From the NCBI GenBank assembly GCA_009767595.1, contig VSDK01010166.1:66819-130818 (forward strand): a stretch of 64,000 bases of DNA, in the 5' to 3' direction. A program made the translations under genes and the position numbers. The stretch is from Symbiodinium kawagutii (taxonomy: Eukaryota; Sar; Dinophyceae; Suessiales; Symbiodiniaceae). Under the pieces are notes generated by a model that ran no database searches, was not told where the DNA came from, and was given only the letters and a program-made list of their open reading frames with translations. Positions 22,301 through 32,800 of this stretch are shown here, piece after piece; within the stretch, counting starts at the first letter, position 1, and every line of letters begins with the position of its first letter.

Positions 22301-23410
22301 GAGAATTCTGGTGAGTTATGGCTGGTTTCGATGGTTTCGATGGAGAACTGTGACTGAAGAATGGTTTGGTACAGCGGTTGCCGCAATGATTGGTTGTAAT
22401 GGATTTGGATTAGGTTTTGCTTCATGATGACGATGAGTGCATGGGTATTGAATGTTACCTGAGAATTGATGGTGGGCCTAGTAAGGCTGCTTGCTTGTGA
22501 TGCAGCACTGTATGTTGTGAACTATTGTGATTCATCATGGTGATTCTCCATATCATGGTCGTACATTCGCTCGATCCGGGAGAGGAGTCGTTTCGTGTGG
22601 TTAAGAGATCTAGATCGTTGGTGTAGCAATCAATTAACTAAGAACATGGTACCCCATGTTGCAAGTTCACAGAAGCATCATATGCATTTTGCTATGTGGT
22701 TCATTAAACCAAAAAACACAGTTTTCCTTCTGCCTGTTTGTTTCAAAGGGACTAGACTTGTTTTGAAGGGACCAGACTAGTACAGAGTGATCCCAGTTAA
22801 GAGCCGGTTACATGTAGTTACCCCAGTGAACTAGCATGAACTAACAACATGAACTCACCATAACTCGCCTAAGTTTACCAACCAAGGGGTACCCCTCTGG
22901 CTTCTCTGTGCATAAATGGTTCAAGCCAACCAACCGAGCTTGGGATAGCCTTCCCACCGCAGATCTTCAGGTCTTAAGTCAACTGGATGCGGGAAGTGCG
23001 GGCGCCGAAGTTCGTGGAAGCCACTGATATCAGTGGTATCATTGGTTTTGCTTGGATGCTCGACTGGCTGGTGGTTCTAAGCATTTTTAATTTTGCCTAG
23101 TAATCACATTTTTCATAGGGGTTGAAACCACCAACCAGTTGATGATTTTAGGGTGAGAATGCGTGACTAGTTGCAGCCATGGTTCAGTTTTCTGAGCATT
23201 GAGCCATGGTTTTGGTACCAAAGTAGTTGTCGTTTGCTCGATCTATACACATGCATACACATGCCATGATTACATCAATAGAATTGCATGTTTGTTTCCT
23301 TGGAATCCATCTCACGAGGCAGTGCTTACCTTTGATTCTACTTGTTTACAGGAGGTGGAAAATCCACTGTAGAAATAGATGCCTTACCCAGTGAACACGA
23401 CTTATTCTAG
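12849..23410 (+). CDS. Gene B: multi-exon membrane-type protein, 5' end unknown
   Basis: Phase-matched plus-strand exons: 12849-12948, 13407-13476, 16675-16750, 19495-19539, 19577-19698, 20180-20245, 20763-20802, 21639-21700, 22963-23016, 23352-23410 (stop TAG). Donors are GT at five places, GC after exons 3, 4 and 7, and GA after exon 9. Each join restores an open frame and a protein-like sequence, for example GEIDV/ALRAELLWSFAASR/FTHDERC and KMNP/DLQVLSQLDAG. Two hydrophobic segments (IALIVSCLL/IFLTLMRLF and FVPMGIVAAFFA) suggest membrane helices. I do not recognise the family. Weak points: the 37-bp intron at 19540-19576 and the exon 3 donor. Introns hold foldback and MITE elements. Confidence 0.55.
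13266..13378. repeat. CAA microsatellite
   Basis: Nearly pure CAA/ACA repeat just upstream of the 13407 exon; long poly-Q, -T and -N frames here are not genes. Confidence 0.95.
13407..13476 (+). CDS. Gene B exon
   Basis: Acceptor TTCTGCAG directly after a CAA microsatellite, donor CTAG/GTGAGC. Encodes a basic segment then SSLPPGAIPCL. Joins 16675 in phase (PCL then AGGLERLYQF). Confidence 0.5.
14388..16284. mobile_element. Foldback-like element with CCCTGAGTCTGC inverted ends
   Basis: The left end CCCTGAGTCTGCTTTTTTAG (14388) is matched inverted at 16284, and the similarity continues through AGTAAATTTAGTTT-rich arms. The interior holds a near-perfect nested palindrome at about 15210-15370 (repeats of TTTTGATGCAG and their complement) and a short coding relic. 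No clear target duplication was found. It sits in a gene B intron. Confidence 0.65.
15690..15910 (+). pseudogene. Lysine-rich coding relic inside the 14.4-16.3 kb element
   Basis: After an acceptor-like CTTGTGCCAG, an ATG opens VDDSADGKKPEKSVEAEEDG. One frameshift later the frame continues TPKKSPTSKVSKSQGQG. It looks like a captured exon, broken once. Confidence 0.35.
16675..16750 (+). CDS. Gene B exon, start of hydrophobic segment
   Basis: Acceptor GGTTGCAG. 24 codons: GGLERLYQFHGMRQDIALIV and a hydrophobic run. I end it at a GC donor (16751) that fuses it in phase to FLTLMRLFDVSN; a GT donor inside the exon (about 16694) would also be in phase. Confidence 0.45.
17735..18110. repeat. 145-bp tandem repeat, about 2.6 copies
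   Basis: Copies begin GGGTCTGGGGGATGGGGTTG at 17735, 17880 and 18025; the third is truncated just before the ORF at 18111. Confidence 0.9.
18111..18503 (+). CDS. ORF carried by the nested element, unknown product
   Basis: 130 codons from ATG to TAG. Starts MFEGPEPPKAASGK, is Lys-rich, then has a helical half (PGLVQVLRALRLYREARLGQ) ending in an acidic DDNAWLWH. It is GC-richer than its surroundings and intronless, so it may be a captured host exon or a retrocopy. No family recognised. Confidence 0.4.
   Translation: MFEGPEPPKAASGKILCRPKKTLAKLSAKKKPCAKFTPGGRKVQLVGGDSRAEALVSSVKQSLRRTNLLGRSHPISMHVHMLYSRFVSQKPGLVQVLRALRLYREARLGQMGANPNNFLKIEDDNAWLWH
18647..18777. repeat. Two solitary family B MITE ends
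   Basis: TTCAACCACCAACCAG occurs at about 18655-18670 and about 18762-18777 without the left half of the element. Confidence 0.6.
19495..19698 (+). CDS. Gene B two exons with a very short intron
   Basis: 19495-19539 (LTLMRLFDVSNLD) and 19577-19698 (LPESSVMLSPVISYLDVLDG, later FVPMGIVAAFFA) are separated by a 37-bp GC...AG intron in phase. The right end is GCAG/GTTTC. Without the intron the two frames disagree, so either the intron is real or there is a frameshift. Confidence 0.5.
20180..20245 (+). CDS. Gene B exon
   Basis: Acceptor GTTTAG, GT donor. Encodes EGINTDQCPGCLAIPDGEID. In phase on both sides. Confidence 0.55.
   Translation, partial: QRESTRTSAQDVSLYQMGRST
20763..20802 (+). CDS. 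Gene B 40-bp exon
   Basis: Acceptor CTGCCAG, GC donor; 12 codons (LRAELLWSFAAS) in phase with both neighbours. Confidence 0.5.
20960..21060. mobile_element. MITE family A copy
   Basis: Starts GGTGGTTTCTCACAAGAGGG, includes CCCCAAATCATCCAAC, ends in a decayed right repeat. Confidence 0.6.
21248..21358. mobile_element. MITE family B copy
   Basis: Starts CTGGCTGGTGGTTTTGAACA and ends AACCACCAACCAG; about 110 bp. Confidence 0.8.
21639..21700 (+). CDS. Gene B 62-bp exon with canonical splice sites
   Basis: CATTTGCAG before and CCAG/GTACGG after. Only one frame is fully open: FTHDERCRLITQRSTTKMNP. Confidence 0.65.
22963..23410 (+). CDS. Gene B last two exons and stop
   Basis: 22963-23016 (LQVLSQLDAGSAGAEVR) after acceptor CCCACCGCAG, then 23352-23410 (GGKSTVEIDALPSEHDLF, stop) after TTGTTTACAG. 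The join uses a GA donor with GA repeated at both sites. The intron between holds a family B MITE (23064-23138). GGKST here is too short to call a P-loop. Confidence 0.55.
23064..23138. mobile_element. MITE family B copy, internally shortened
   Basis: CTGGCTGGTGGTTCTAAGCA to GAAACCACCAACCAG; about 75 bp, between the last two exons of gene B. Confidence 0.75.
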
Positions 23411-23995
23411 CACATTCGAACTTCCAGGTCAATTTCCTTGACGTTGAAAGTTCTTTGGCCGTATGCGTCTTGCTTTTTTTGTTGATCATCCAACATCCAC
23501 AGTGGACCCTTGGTCGGCGAACCTATGGGGGCCTCACTCAAGAAATGCCTCAATCACAACTGCAAGATCTCAGATGCTCAAATGGCCCATACAATGGGAA
23601 ACAGCCGCCTCATGTTCAGATGATGACTAGGGCATACTAGCGCGTTGGATGCGCATGAACAACAAATTTAAGGAAATGGAGTGGTGCCACAATTCATTGC
23701 TCATTTATGTACATGTTTCATGCCCACTGAGTTTTTCATTGATCTGGGTCATTGCTGTTCCACGGCTATATGATATTTTTGTACCGCATGCTATTTGCGT
23801 TTATCGTGTGCTGTACCGCAATCATTAGGGTTATCCATCAGCGCTGCCCCAAAGAACCCCAAGCCATGATCATTCGCCCAAAATAACCCCACGCCATGAT
23901 CATTCAGCCACCAGCATCCACCAGGCATCACCCACCAGCAGCTTGGGGCAACCCACCCCGGACAGCCAACACGGGCACCACCGCCTGCCACCTCC
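23411..23995. other. Spacer between genes B and C
   Basis: 585 bp, no coding signal. It separates the stop of gene B from the ATG of gene C, both on the plus strand. Confidence 0.5.
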
Positions 23996-24095
23996 ATGCG
24001 TTCCTTGCGGCGCCTCGTTCGACCTTGCCTCACCGTGGCGCTGGCCCCCTGGCTGCTGGGCCTGGACTTTGTGAAGCCCTCGGTGGAGCTAGGCG
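23996..24095 (+). CDS. Gene C exon 1: signal-peptide-like start
   Basis: ATG opens MRSLRRLVRPCLTVALAPWL: a basic start, a hydrophobic core (LTVALAPWLLGL), then DFVKPS. A Phe-containing FVxP-like motif just after the signal peptide is typical of peridinin-plastid presequences. The GC donor at 24096 joins exon 2 in phase; unspliced, the frame ends at 24112. Confidence 0.6.
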
Positions 24096-25658
24096 GCAGG
24101 GAGGGGCGATGAGTCGTTGATCGTGGCCAGGGGCGTAGCTTTCCACCTGACAGTGGTCTGCCATCGTTGCCAGTTTCGCGCTTCTGCTCGCGCTTTGTAG
24201 CGGAAGATGGTGGCACTTTTACGTACAAACATGCGCTGAACCATGCTGAACNNNNNNNNNNTGAACCGGCTGAACCGTAGTCTTTTTTTGGGTTTAAATG
24301 TGACTTACCATCCCTTAAAGCCATGCGAAGCCTGCAGGTAGCCGCTTAAGTCGCAGCCGAAGCTCTGTGTCCGTCGCCGCCTCGCGGCGACCGCAGCGAG
24401 AGATGGAGATGTAGCTGGACAGCTCTTGGGATCTGCGGGTGTTAGGTCGGGGCTGCAGGTGTTGGGTTGGTGGCTTCATAGGAGTTGTAAGCCCTAGTAA
24501 TGGTGAATGACAGGGGATAGTAACTAACAATAGTGGTTGAACAACTGCTGGTTGGTGGAGGTTGGCACAAGTAGTTGGATATTTGCTGGTTTCTCAAGCG
24601 ATAGGGGACCCAAAAGCTATGGTTGACTTATTACTAAATGATTACTGGATGATTTAGGAGACTCCAATATTGAGAAGCCACCATTTGATGAATGCAATTT
24701 GGTTTTTGAATGAGTGGATGATGTTGTTCGTTAGACGGATGTTACAAAGTACAGGCAGTACAGTATCCTGTAATCTCGATATGAATGAGAGTACTGGATA
24801 TATGAAACTGCCATTTATTGCGATGTATTATGTTGATTGCGTTTGTTTCTCGCAGCACGCTGATAAAAAGCGTTTGACAACGGCAAGTCCTGCCAATTGG
24901 TAACAAATAGTGATTTGGATGCAATGGTGGTTGTAATTGCTGCTGATTATATTTGGTTGGTGGTGTCAAATATGTTTCCCCTAGTAATTATTACTTAATG
25001 GTTGTTTGGTTGACTGATAGTCTTCATAAGGGTGGTTGAACCATCGACCAGATATGTTGCCAATGCATCACTAGGGATGACAGAAATCCATTTTCCAGGT
25101 GTATCATGGTCAAGATTGTTGATGACCAGCAGCGTCTAATTGGTGTGATCACGCTGTAGTCATGGTGGCTCAGGATTTAGCATATAGCAATCAACATGCA
25201 GATAATAGTTTTATGTTGGAGCTATATGTTCATTGTAAGCTGATGAAACGCTCAGCGCGCTGATGAATCATCACTTGTTTATTTCAAGAAAATGAGATAA
25301 TTCAATGGCTAATCACCAAATTTCATGAAATCCAATTAATCAACAATGAAAATTCCATCAATTCATGGTTCATGGATTTCATGGTGTTCAAAAATTCATT
25401 TCAATGAGGTTAATCCCTGGTGCCATGAATTTTTTTTATGGTTCATCAGCCCGGGCAAAAATCACCCAAGCACTTCATGGTTTCCTCATAGCCCAGTGCG
25501 CCCAGTGCGGGAGCCGGCGGGAACGCTCACCTGCTAAGGTATGTCTTGAAGATCCCTGAGCTCAAGGGTGCCGAGATCGTGCCTGGGATTGCCCAAGCAT
25601 CCATGTTTGTAGTTGAAAGCCATCACCATCAGCATCATCATCACCTTCCATCATCTAC

Positions 25659-25706
<48 letters not shown>

Positions 25707-25723
25707 CATCCTCATCCTGCTCC

Positions 25724-25769
<46 letters not shown>

Positions 25770-25778
25770 TGTCAGCAC

Positions 25779-25819
<41 letters not shown>

Positions 25820-25824
25820 CCACC

Positions 25825-25876
<52 letters not shown>

Positions 25877-26836
25877 CCATCACCATCATCATCACCATTT
25901 CCATGTCCCATTTCTGGCTATTCTGCTTCTGATCTCTCAACAATCACATGCCATCATCCATGCCATCATCCCATGCCACCATCCCATGCCACCCACGGCA
26001 CCCATGGCGCCATGGCCAGCCCCAAGGCCATTTGCCCCTGCCCGGGCAAGCGCGAACGCGATCTGGGCACCGATTTGGATCAGCTGAAGACCTGGGGCGC
26101 TGAGGCCGTGGTCACCCTGGTGCAGGCGCGCCAACCGCAGGCGGTGAGGAAACCATGGCGACACGGGAACCAGTGAGACACGGAAGTTGAGTAGTTTGAG
26201 TATTTGATGGATATATGGCTAGATATGATGGTTATATGGCTAGATGTGATGGTTATATGGCTAGATGTGATGGTTATATGATGGTTATGTGATGGTTATG
26301 TGGTGGATACATGGCTAGATATGATGGTTTTTTCTCCAAAAAGGGGTACCCCCCAAAGTGGTTGGTTTATTACTTTCGTTAGTGGATTTCGGGGGATCCC
26401 TTTTTTGAGACATGCACATATGATGGTGATATTATGAACGTACATGTTTTTGTTTCTCTCGGCCAATCACTAACCATTACTGTGATAAATTTGAAAATAG
26501 ATTTGGCAACAATCGTTGGTTGTAGTTTCTTATATCATTGTGACTGGTCCGAAGGTTGTCGGTGCCTGTTACTGGTTGTTGATGGTTTGATGGTGACAGA
26601 TTTGTTTTTTTTGATGAAGGATTTATTCTCAGCAATCGAACTGACAAGATGCGTCATGTTTATTGGCGGTTCTTGATACACAGTAGACATGGAAATAATT
26701 GCCACTGAGAGTTTGTTATTTTCATTTGTTGCTGATTGCGACGCCAATATTGGTTGATTATTAATGGTTTGGGTCGTAAGTTGATGTCGTTGTCGTTGGA
26801 TAATGGTATACATTCTATTTTCAATACCCTACAAGT

Positions 26837-26882
<46 letters not shown>

Positions 26883-29800
26883 AGCAACAGAGACGATAGT
26901 CAACACAAGGAATCAGTGATAGCCAACACTATCCAGCGTGGATGCTACAATCAGCAAAAAGCAAATGCTCGGGAGACAGCAATAGGATACTTGCAGCCAT
27001 AAACAAGGGATATCACAGACATTGACCAGCAAAAAAGCTTTTTGTGCCAAAAAGCGCTGACAGACGACGGACACATGCAGTATATTTGGCATACCTGTAT
27101 TAGTTCCAGTTGTCATGGGGCTTGTCCGTTGTTCTGCAAAGTGGGTGACTCTCCGATTAAGACCCTCCAATAGTGATATTGTATGATATTGTCAACGCAG
27201 GTTCCTAGACAAGGTGCACCGCATTTGTGCACGTGTGGTGAAACATGCATCCGGGTGTCAACGCTGCTGCCCTTCGGCCTGGTCGCCGCAGGAAGATGAG
27301 TTGAGAATGCTGGATGTGGCCGAGCCTGGGCGTCGTCTTCCTTGGGAAGTCACGTAGGCCACCAACCATGATCAGCACAGTTAATCATGGGTTATTACTA
27401 CATGCTAATAATAGCCGATATATACCATGCAACTATAATGGTAAATAAAAGGGGATGATAACTAGCAACTATAGGGGATATACCAGCTATATATGGCTAT
27501 GGGTCAAGCAGTGAATCGACCAACGTTCATGGGGGATTTCCACCAACAACAATAGGGAAAACAATGGTTCATAGTGGGGGATCCAGGGGGACTAAGGGTT
27601 TTGACCTACAGTCACGTGGAATGATGGTAGGTGATGGTAGATGATGGTCGCTGTTTTTACGAAGCCTATGTTAATGTTGCGGTATTACTGTGAGATCCTT
27701 CTTGATAAATTTGAAGCCTATTTGATTGTAGGTTGTCATCTCTTTATGATAGAAATTGAGCTGGCTCAGTTACAGTAATGGATCTGGCATGAAAGTTGCC
27801 ATCGTTCAAGGGCTATCAGCCATCATGGTTTACAAGTACCAGTTTTAGTGCTTAGTGGTTCAGGATGATCTAGGGGGAGCCGTCGCTGCTGACAATTATA
27901 AACGAAGCGTGGCAGATGGTGTGAAACATCAGACCAATGAGCCGTCACCGGAAAATCATTTTTAATGGTCGTCATCAGCTGGACAGAGAAGATTGTTTGC
28001 TGTTTTTTTTTGCGTCAGCGCCTGCAACAGCCACACAGGTTTGAGAGACACACTTGCACGGAACTCATTCCTATCGAAACAGCATAGGGGTAGTTTTGGA
28101 TCATCATGAATCAAGTTTTGGTTTAAAATTCTTTGGTATGACCCACCCTGGTATGTTTTGATTGTTATTTTTCTTGAAGTGGCAAGACTTGCATCATGTT
28201 CCTTTGGAAAGTTGTCCTGGTGGTTTCAAAGCTCGATCATAGAAACTGCAAAGGCCCCGAAACATATCATACAAGCAGGGTAGTGAAGAGTAGATGTTTT
28301 AATTTCCCATTTTTTGTTGCTATGTACCATTTATAACAACCTAAGTTTTTCATTTCCCTACTCTAAGAAACGAGCTGGCTTTATTGACTGCAGGGCAGCC
28401 AGAAGGTCTGCTCTTGACCCAAGTGCAAGCGTTTTTGGTCACAGTTTACGTTCATAAAATGAGCCAACCCAACAGTGCCAACAGCCTCCAACAGCGTCAC
28501 CTTGGGAAATGCCCAGCGTTTTTGGGTGGCACCGACATGCACAGACTCCGCCATGGCTTTGGCCCCGTACTACTCAGGACATGCCACGGCAAGTGCGGCA
28601 GCGAGGGATGGAATGGTTCCATTGTCCCATTCCGGACTGGCAGAGTTGTGGTGCTTCGAAATGTGACGCAGAAGCTATGGCGGTCAATGGTCAATACTAC
28701 GCATAGAGGATGATAACTAACAATTAGAGGGGATATATACCAACTCTATGGCTATGGGTCAAGGCTTTAACCAACCAACTGATGGTCAACTATAGAGAAT
28801 AATGGTTAATAAGGGGATAACTATGGACAATCATAGGGAATAATGGTTAATAATAGGGGATAATTATGGATTCTCATAGGGAAGAATGGTTAATAAATGT
28901 TACTAACTAGTGGTTCAGAAGCAACTAACAACCAACTAATGGTTAATAATAGGGGATATGTACCAACTATCATGGTTAATGATAGGGGTTGTTTGGGACT
29001 GTGGGTCAAGCAGTTAACCAACCAATTTCATGGGGATAAGTTTACCAACAAAACTATAGGGAAAACGAGCTGATTACTGATAGGGGAACCAGGGGGACTA
29101 TGGGTGAACTGACCCACAGCCAAATAAAACTGGGAGCCACTGCGAAACCCTGATGAAGTGAAAAAAGAGCCCGGTGACATGGAAAAAAATCAAATATATT
29201 CCACACACCCGCATTTATAATGCGATTGGCCACAAATGTAGGTACACCCAAAATGGTTTGCTTGCTGATGCCGATCAAAGATGCTTACTGTTTGGCATGT
29301 TTGTGACTTGTGCTGCAGCGACCAGCTACCCAGATGTCCCCGAAACTTAAGGTATGGCAATGACTTGGGGTTCCGCGTTGAACCAAGGGCTTGGGGGGTT
29401 CGCTTCAAACCAAACCAATTGTGGGAGTTCTGGATCAAGGCACTGCACAACTGCTTCGGTGGCCACGCAGGTTGGCCCTGCTTCGTTTATCTTCACCCAG
29501 TGTCAGAACGTTCCTGCACAGATTGTGGTGTTATCCCGACCTTGTCAATCATTGTAGGTTGCTGACTTTGAGTTGCCGTTAATTCATCTCACCTTTGATC
29601 TGGGGTTTTGGGTGGTGATATCATATGGCTGTGGGTCAGTTCACCCTGTACCCCTGGTTCCCCTATCATTAACCAAGCTGTTTTCCCTATGAAATTGTTG
29701 GTTGCTATCCCTTAAAATTGGGTGGTTAACTGCTTGACCCAACTCGCCATAGCTGCATTCAACTTGTTGGGATGGGTTCTTTGTTGCTCGGCCACTGCAG

Positions 29801-32800
29801 CAGGACTTTAGTGCTCCGGGAATGTACTTTGAAGGCGCGGAACCACTGATGTTTTGCCCGTTGTGGTGTGGTACCAGTGGTGCAGGGTGCTTGGTCAGCC
29901 AGGTTCGCTTGATTGCTTGGTGGGCAGAACAACACATGGCGGCCAGCGTGCTGGGGGCAAACCAACATTACGTGCTGTTTTGTTCGTAAATGTTTTGTTG
30001 GTGTTGGTGTGTGTGTGTGTGTTCTTGTTTGTTATACATGTTTTATTGTACACTATATTTTGGGATGGCCGGTTGTGACAAATTGCACGGGTGTTGTCGG
30101 GTGTTCGGTTCAGCTTGTATTTAAGGTTCGGTGCTTGTATTTAAGGGCCGGGGACTCCCACAACATAAGTTTCCACAACCTATGCCTGAAAAACATAAAT
30201 CAAATTTTGAATAAAACCTGAATTACTGAAATGCCATCGAAATTTCAATTAAATTGCATTTAGTATACAACCCAAAGAAAAAATTGAAATATATACAACC
30301 TGATTTTCGTAAATACAACCTGATTTTAAAATCAGGTTGTATTTAAGGTCGATTTTTTTCAGGCCAAAAAACACTGAAAAAACAACGAAAAAACCTTAAA
30401 TACACCCTGATTTCCTTAAATACAACCTGACATCAGGTTTCATTTCAGGGTTTCTTTTGAGAGAAAAAACACAAAAACTTGAAATACAACCAGATTTTAA
30501 AATCAGGTTGTACTTAAGGTTGATTTTTTTCAGCCAAAAAAAAAAGAAGAAAAACAAGAAAAAACTTTAAATACAACCTGATCTCTTTTAAAATCAAGTT
30601 GTATTTAAGGTCGATTTTTGTTAGGCCAAAAAAAATGTGAAAAAAAAAACCTTAAATACAACCTGATTTCCTTAAATACAACCTGATTTTAAAATCAGGT
30701 TGCATTTAAGGTCGTTTTTTTTTCAGGCCAAAAAAACATTGAAAAAAAAACAAAAAACCTCAAATACAACTTGATTTCCTTAAATACAACCTGATTTCCT
30801 TAAATACAACCTGATTTTGCTTAAATGCAACCTGAACCATTGGAGGACCCCCTAATTTAAAAAAAAAACACGAGATTTCATTGTGTGTTTTCAAAAACTA
30901 GGGGGACCTCAGCCCTACAAACCGTGAATTTCTAGTGTGAGGTCCCCCTAGTTTTTGAAAACACACAATGAAATCTGGTGTTTTTTTTGAAAAAGTAGGG
31001 GGTCCTCCAATGGTTCAGGTTGCATTTAAGCAAAATCAGGTTGTATTTAAGGAAATCAGGTTGTATTTAAAGTTTTTTGTTTTTTTTTTTTTCAGATTTT
31101 TTTGGCCTGAAAAAAAATCGACCTTAAATACAACCTGATTTTAAAATCTGGTTGTATTTACGAAAATCAGGTTGTACTTCAGTTGATTTTTTCCTTGGGT
31201 TATATGGTTTTTGTTCTAGAAACACTAAATATTACTTGGTTTGAGAATTCGATGGCATTTCAGTAATTCAGGTTTTATTCAAGATTTGATGTATGTTTTT
31301 CAGGCATAGGTTGTGGAAACGTATGTTGTGGGAGTCCCCGGCCCTTAAATACAAGCACCGAACCTTAAATACAAGCTGAACCGAACACCCGTGCAATTTG
31401 TCAGCCGGTTGATTGACGAAAGTTTTTGGTATGACTTTACCGTCAACCAGTTTCCGGTTTCTTTCCCTTAGTTCACTTTGATAGGACTTAAATTGATAGA
31501 AATTAGCCCGCCTAATTGAGCATGAAACAATTATTGGCTCCGGCAAAAGCAAGGAAACCCTGCACCCTCAGTGGAAGACTTTTGCCAATGAGAAGTGCAC
31601 GAATGAATTCACGATGAAACGAAACTGGATGCTTTGGACAATCCATACACGTAAGTTATGCGTTGCTTTTTGCGCCAATTTGATCCAGAATGATGGTTGC
31701 AAGATATTGCCAGATATTGCGAGTGGAATTTGGAGCAATCTTATAATGGCGTCATATTTGCATCTAAGCTATGTATTCTACTTTTTGCACCTCATCAATC
31801 TATGTTGATCCATGTGCACCTGCTACTTCTCGACACAGTCACCGACCTAATGCCATCCCAGCGCCGCCGAGCCTTCAGGCGCTTGGGTCCAGGTTGGCTA
31901 CGGAGCCAAAGTGCGCGAGCTCTTGAAACGTGGAGGGAAGGTGCCACCCAGGGAAGCTGCGGGTCCAGGGGGGATGCTAGTCATCATCCAGGATGGTTAT
32001 GTGGCGAGCTGGGTCAAGCAGTTCATGAACCCACCATTGGGTTAAGCAACTAACAACCAACTAATGGTTAATATTAGGGCATGATAAGTAACAACTATGG
32101 GGATGTATATCAAATATACCTGGCAATGGAAAATCCACCATTTATAGCTGATTTCCTGGGGTTTTCCTATCAAAATGATGGCTTTCCATTGCCATGTTAG
32201 TGTACCAGAGGGTATTTGTAATGGGTTGGTTACTCAATAATTGTTGTGTGGTTTTTAGATAGTGATGGTTATGATCAGCTGCACGAATATGATCCTTTGT
32301 TGATGGTCAACCCCACTGACACCTTGAGCAGCCCTTAGTTTCACAATGTGTCACCATAAAAAATGGAATCACCAACTCCACCATTACTTTCATTCATAAA
32401 TATTTGTCAAACCACCATTAGCCTGTTTAAACCACCATGAGTTTCCCCAGCTAGAGTTGGAGCAGTGGTGTAGTGCATAAACCCTTGGAACGACCAACTT
32501 TACCACTATTCTAGCATTAGATTGTTGGAACCACCATTGAGTTAGACCATAATTAGACCGCTCCCATGAAAAAATGCGAAATACCGAAAAGCACCAGAAA
32601 AATCGGTGACACTTCCAACAAAAATGACCAGATAGATCGGTGAAACTTCCAAAATCATGAGAAACTGAGAAACAGTTAAAAAAGGCAGGGTAAACATCCA
32701 CATTGATCCCAAAAACATCCATGTAAATCCAAAAAAATGCCTGCGGTCAAGGTAGATTGGTGGATCAAGCCATCCCATCGCTTTGGGTAGCTGCTGAAAC

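Noticed and set aside
23352..23410. GGKST as a P-loop
   Set aside because: At the very C-terminus of gene B with no strand or helix after it and no Walker B.
23791..24324. 177-codon minus-strand ORF
   Set aside because: Crosses the N gap and is opposite gene C exon 1; Gly/Arg/Ser-rich composition fits antisense of a GC-rich exon.
25641..25943. Poly-Met, poly-Asp and poly-Ile ORFs
   Set aside because: Translation of an ATC trinucleotide microsatellite in several frames.
28530..28640. Frame reading TDSAMALAPYY as an ADP-ribosylglycohydrolase motif
   Set aside because: Chance resemblance in the wrong frame; the DraG signature needs TDD and surrounding blocks that are absent.
28384..28713. 109-codon plus-strand ORF
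   Set aside because: Overlaps the phosphatase exon 28578-28642 in another frame; only the latter matches the family and its splice phases.
29913..31552. Two ORFs on opposite strands sharing a 38-residue C-terminus
   Set aside because: They are the two arms of the foldback element read outward.
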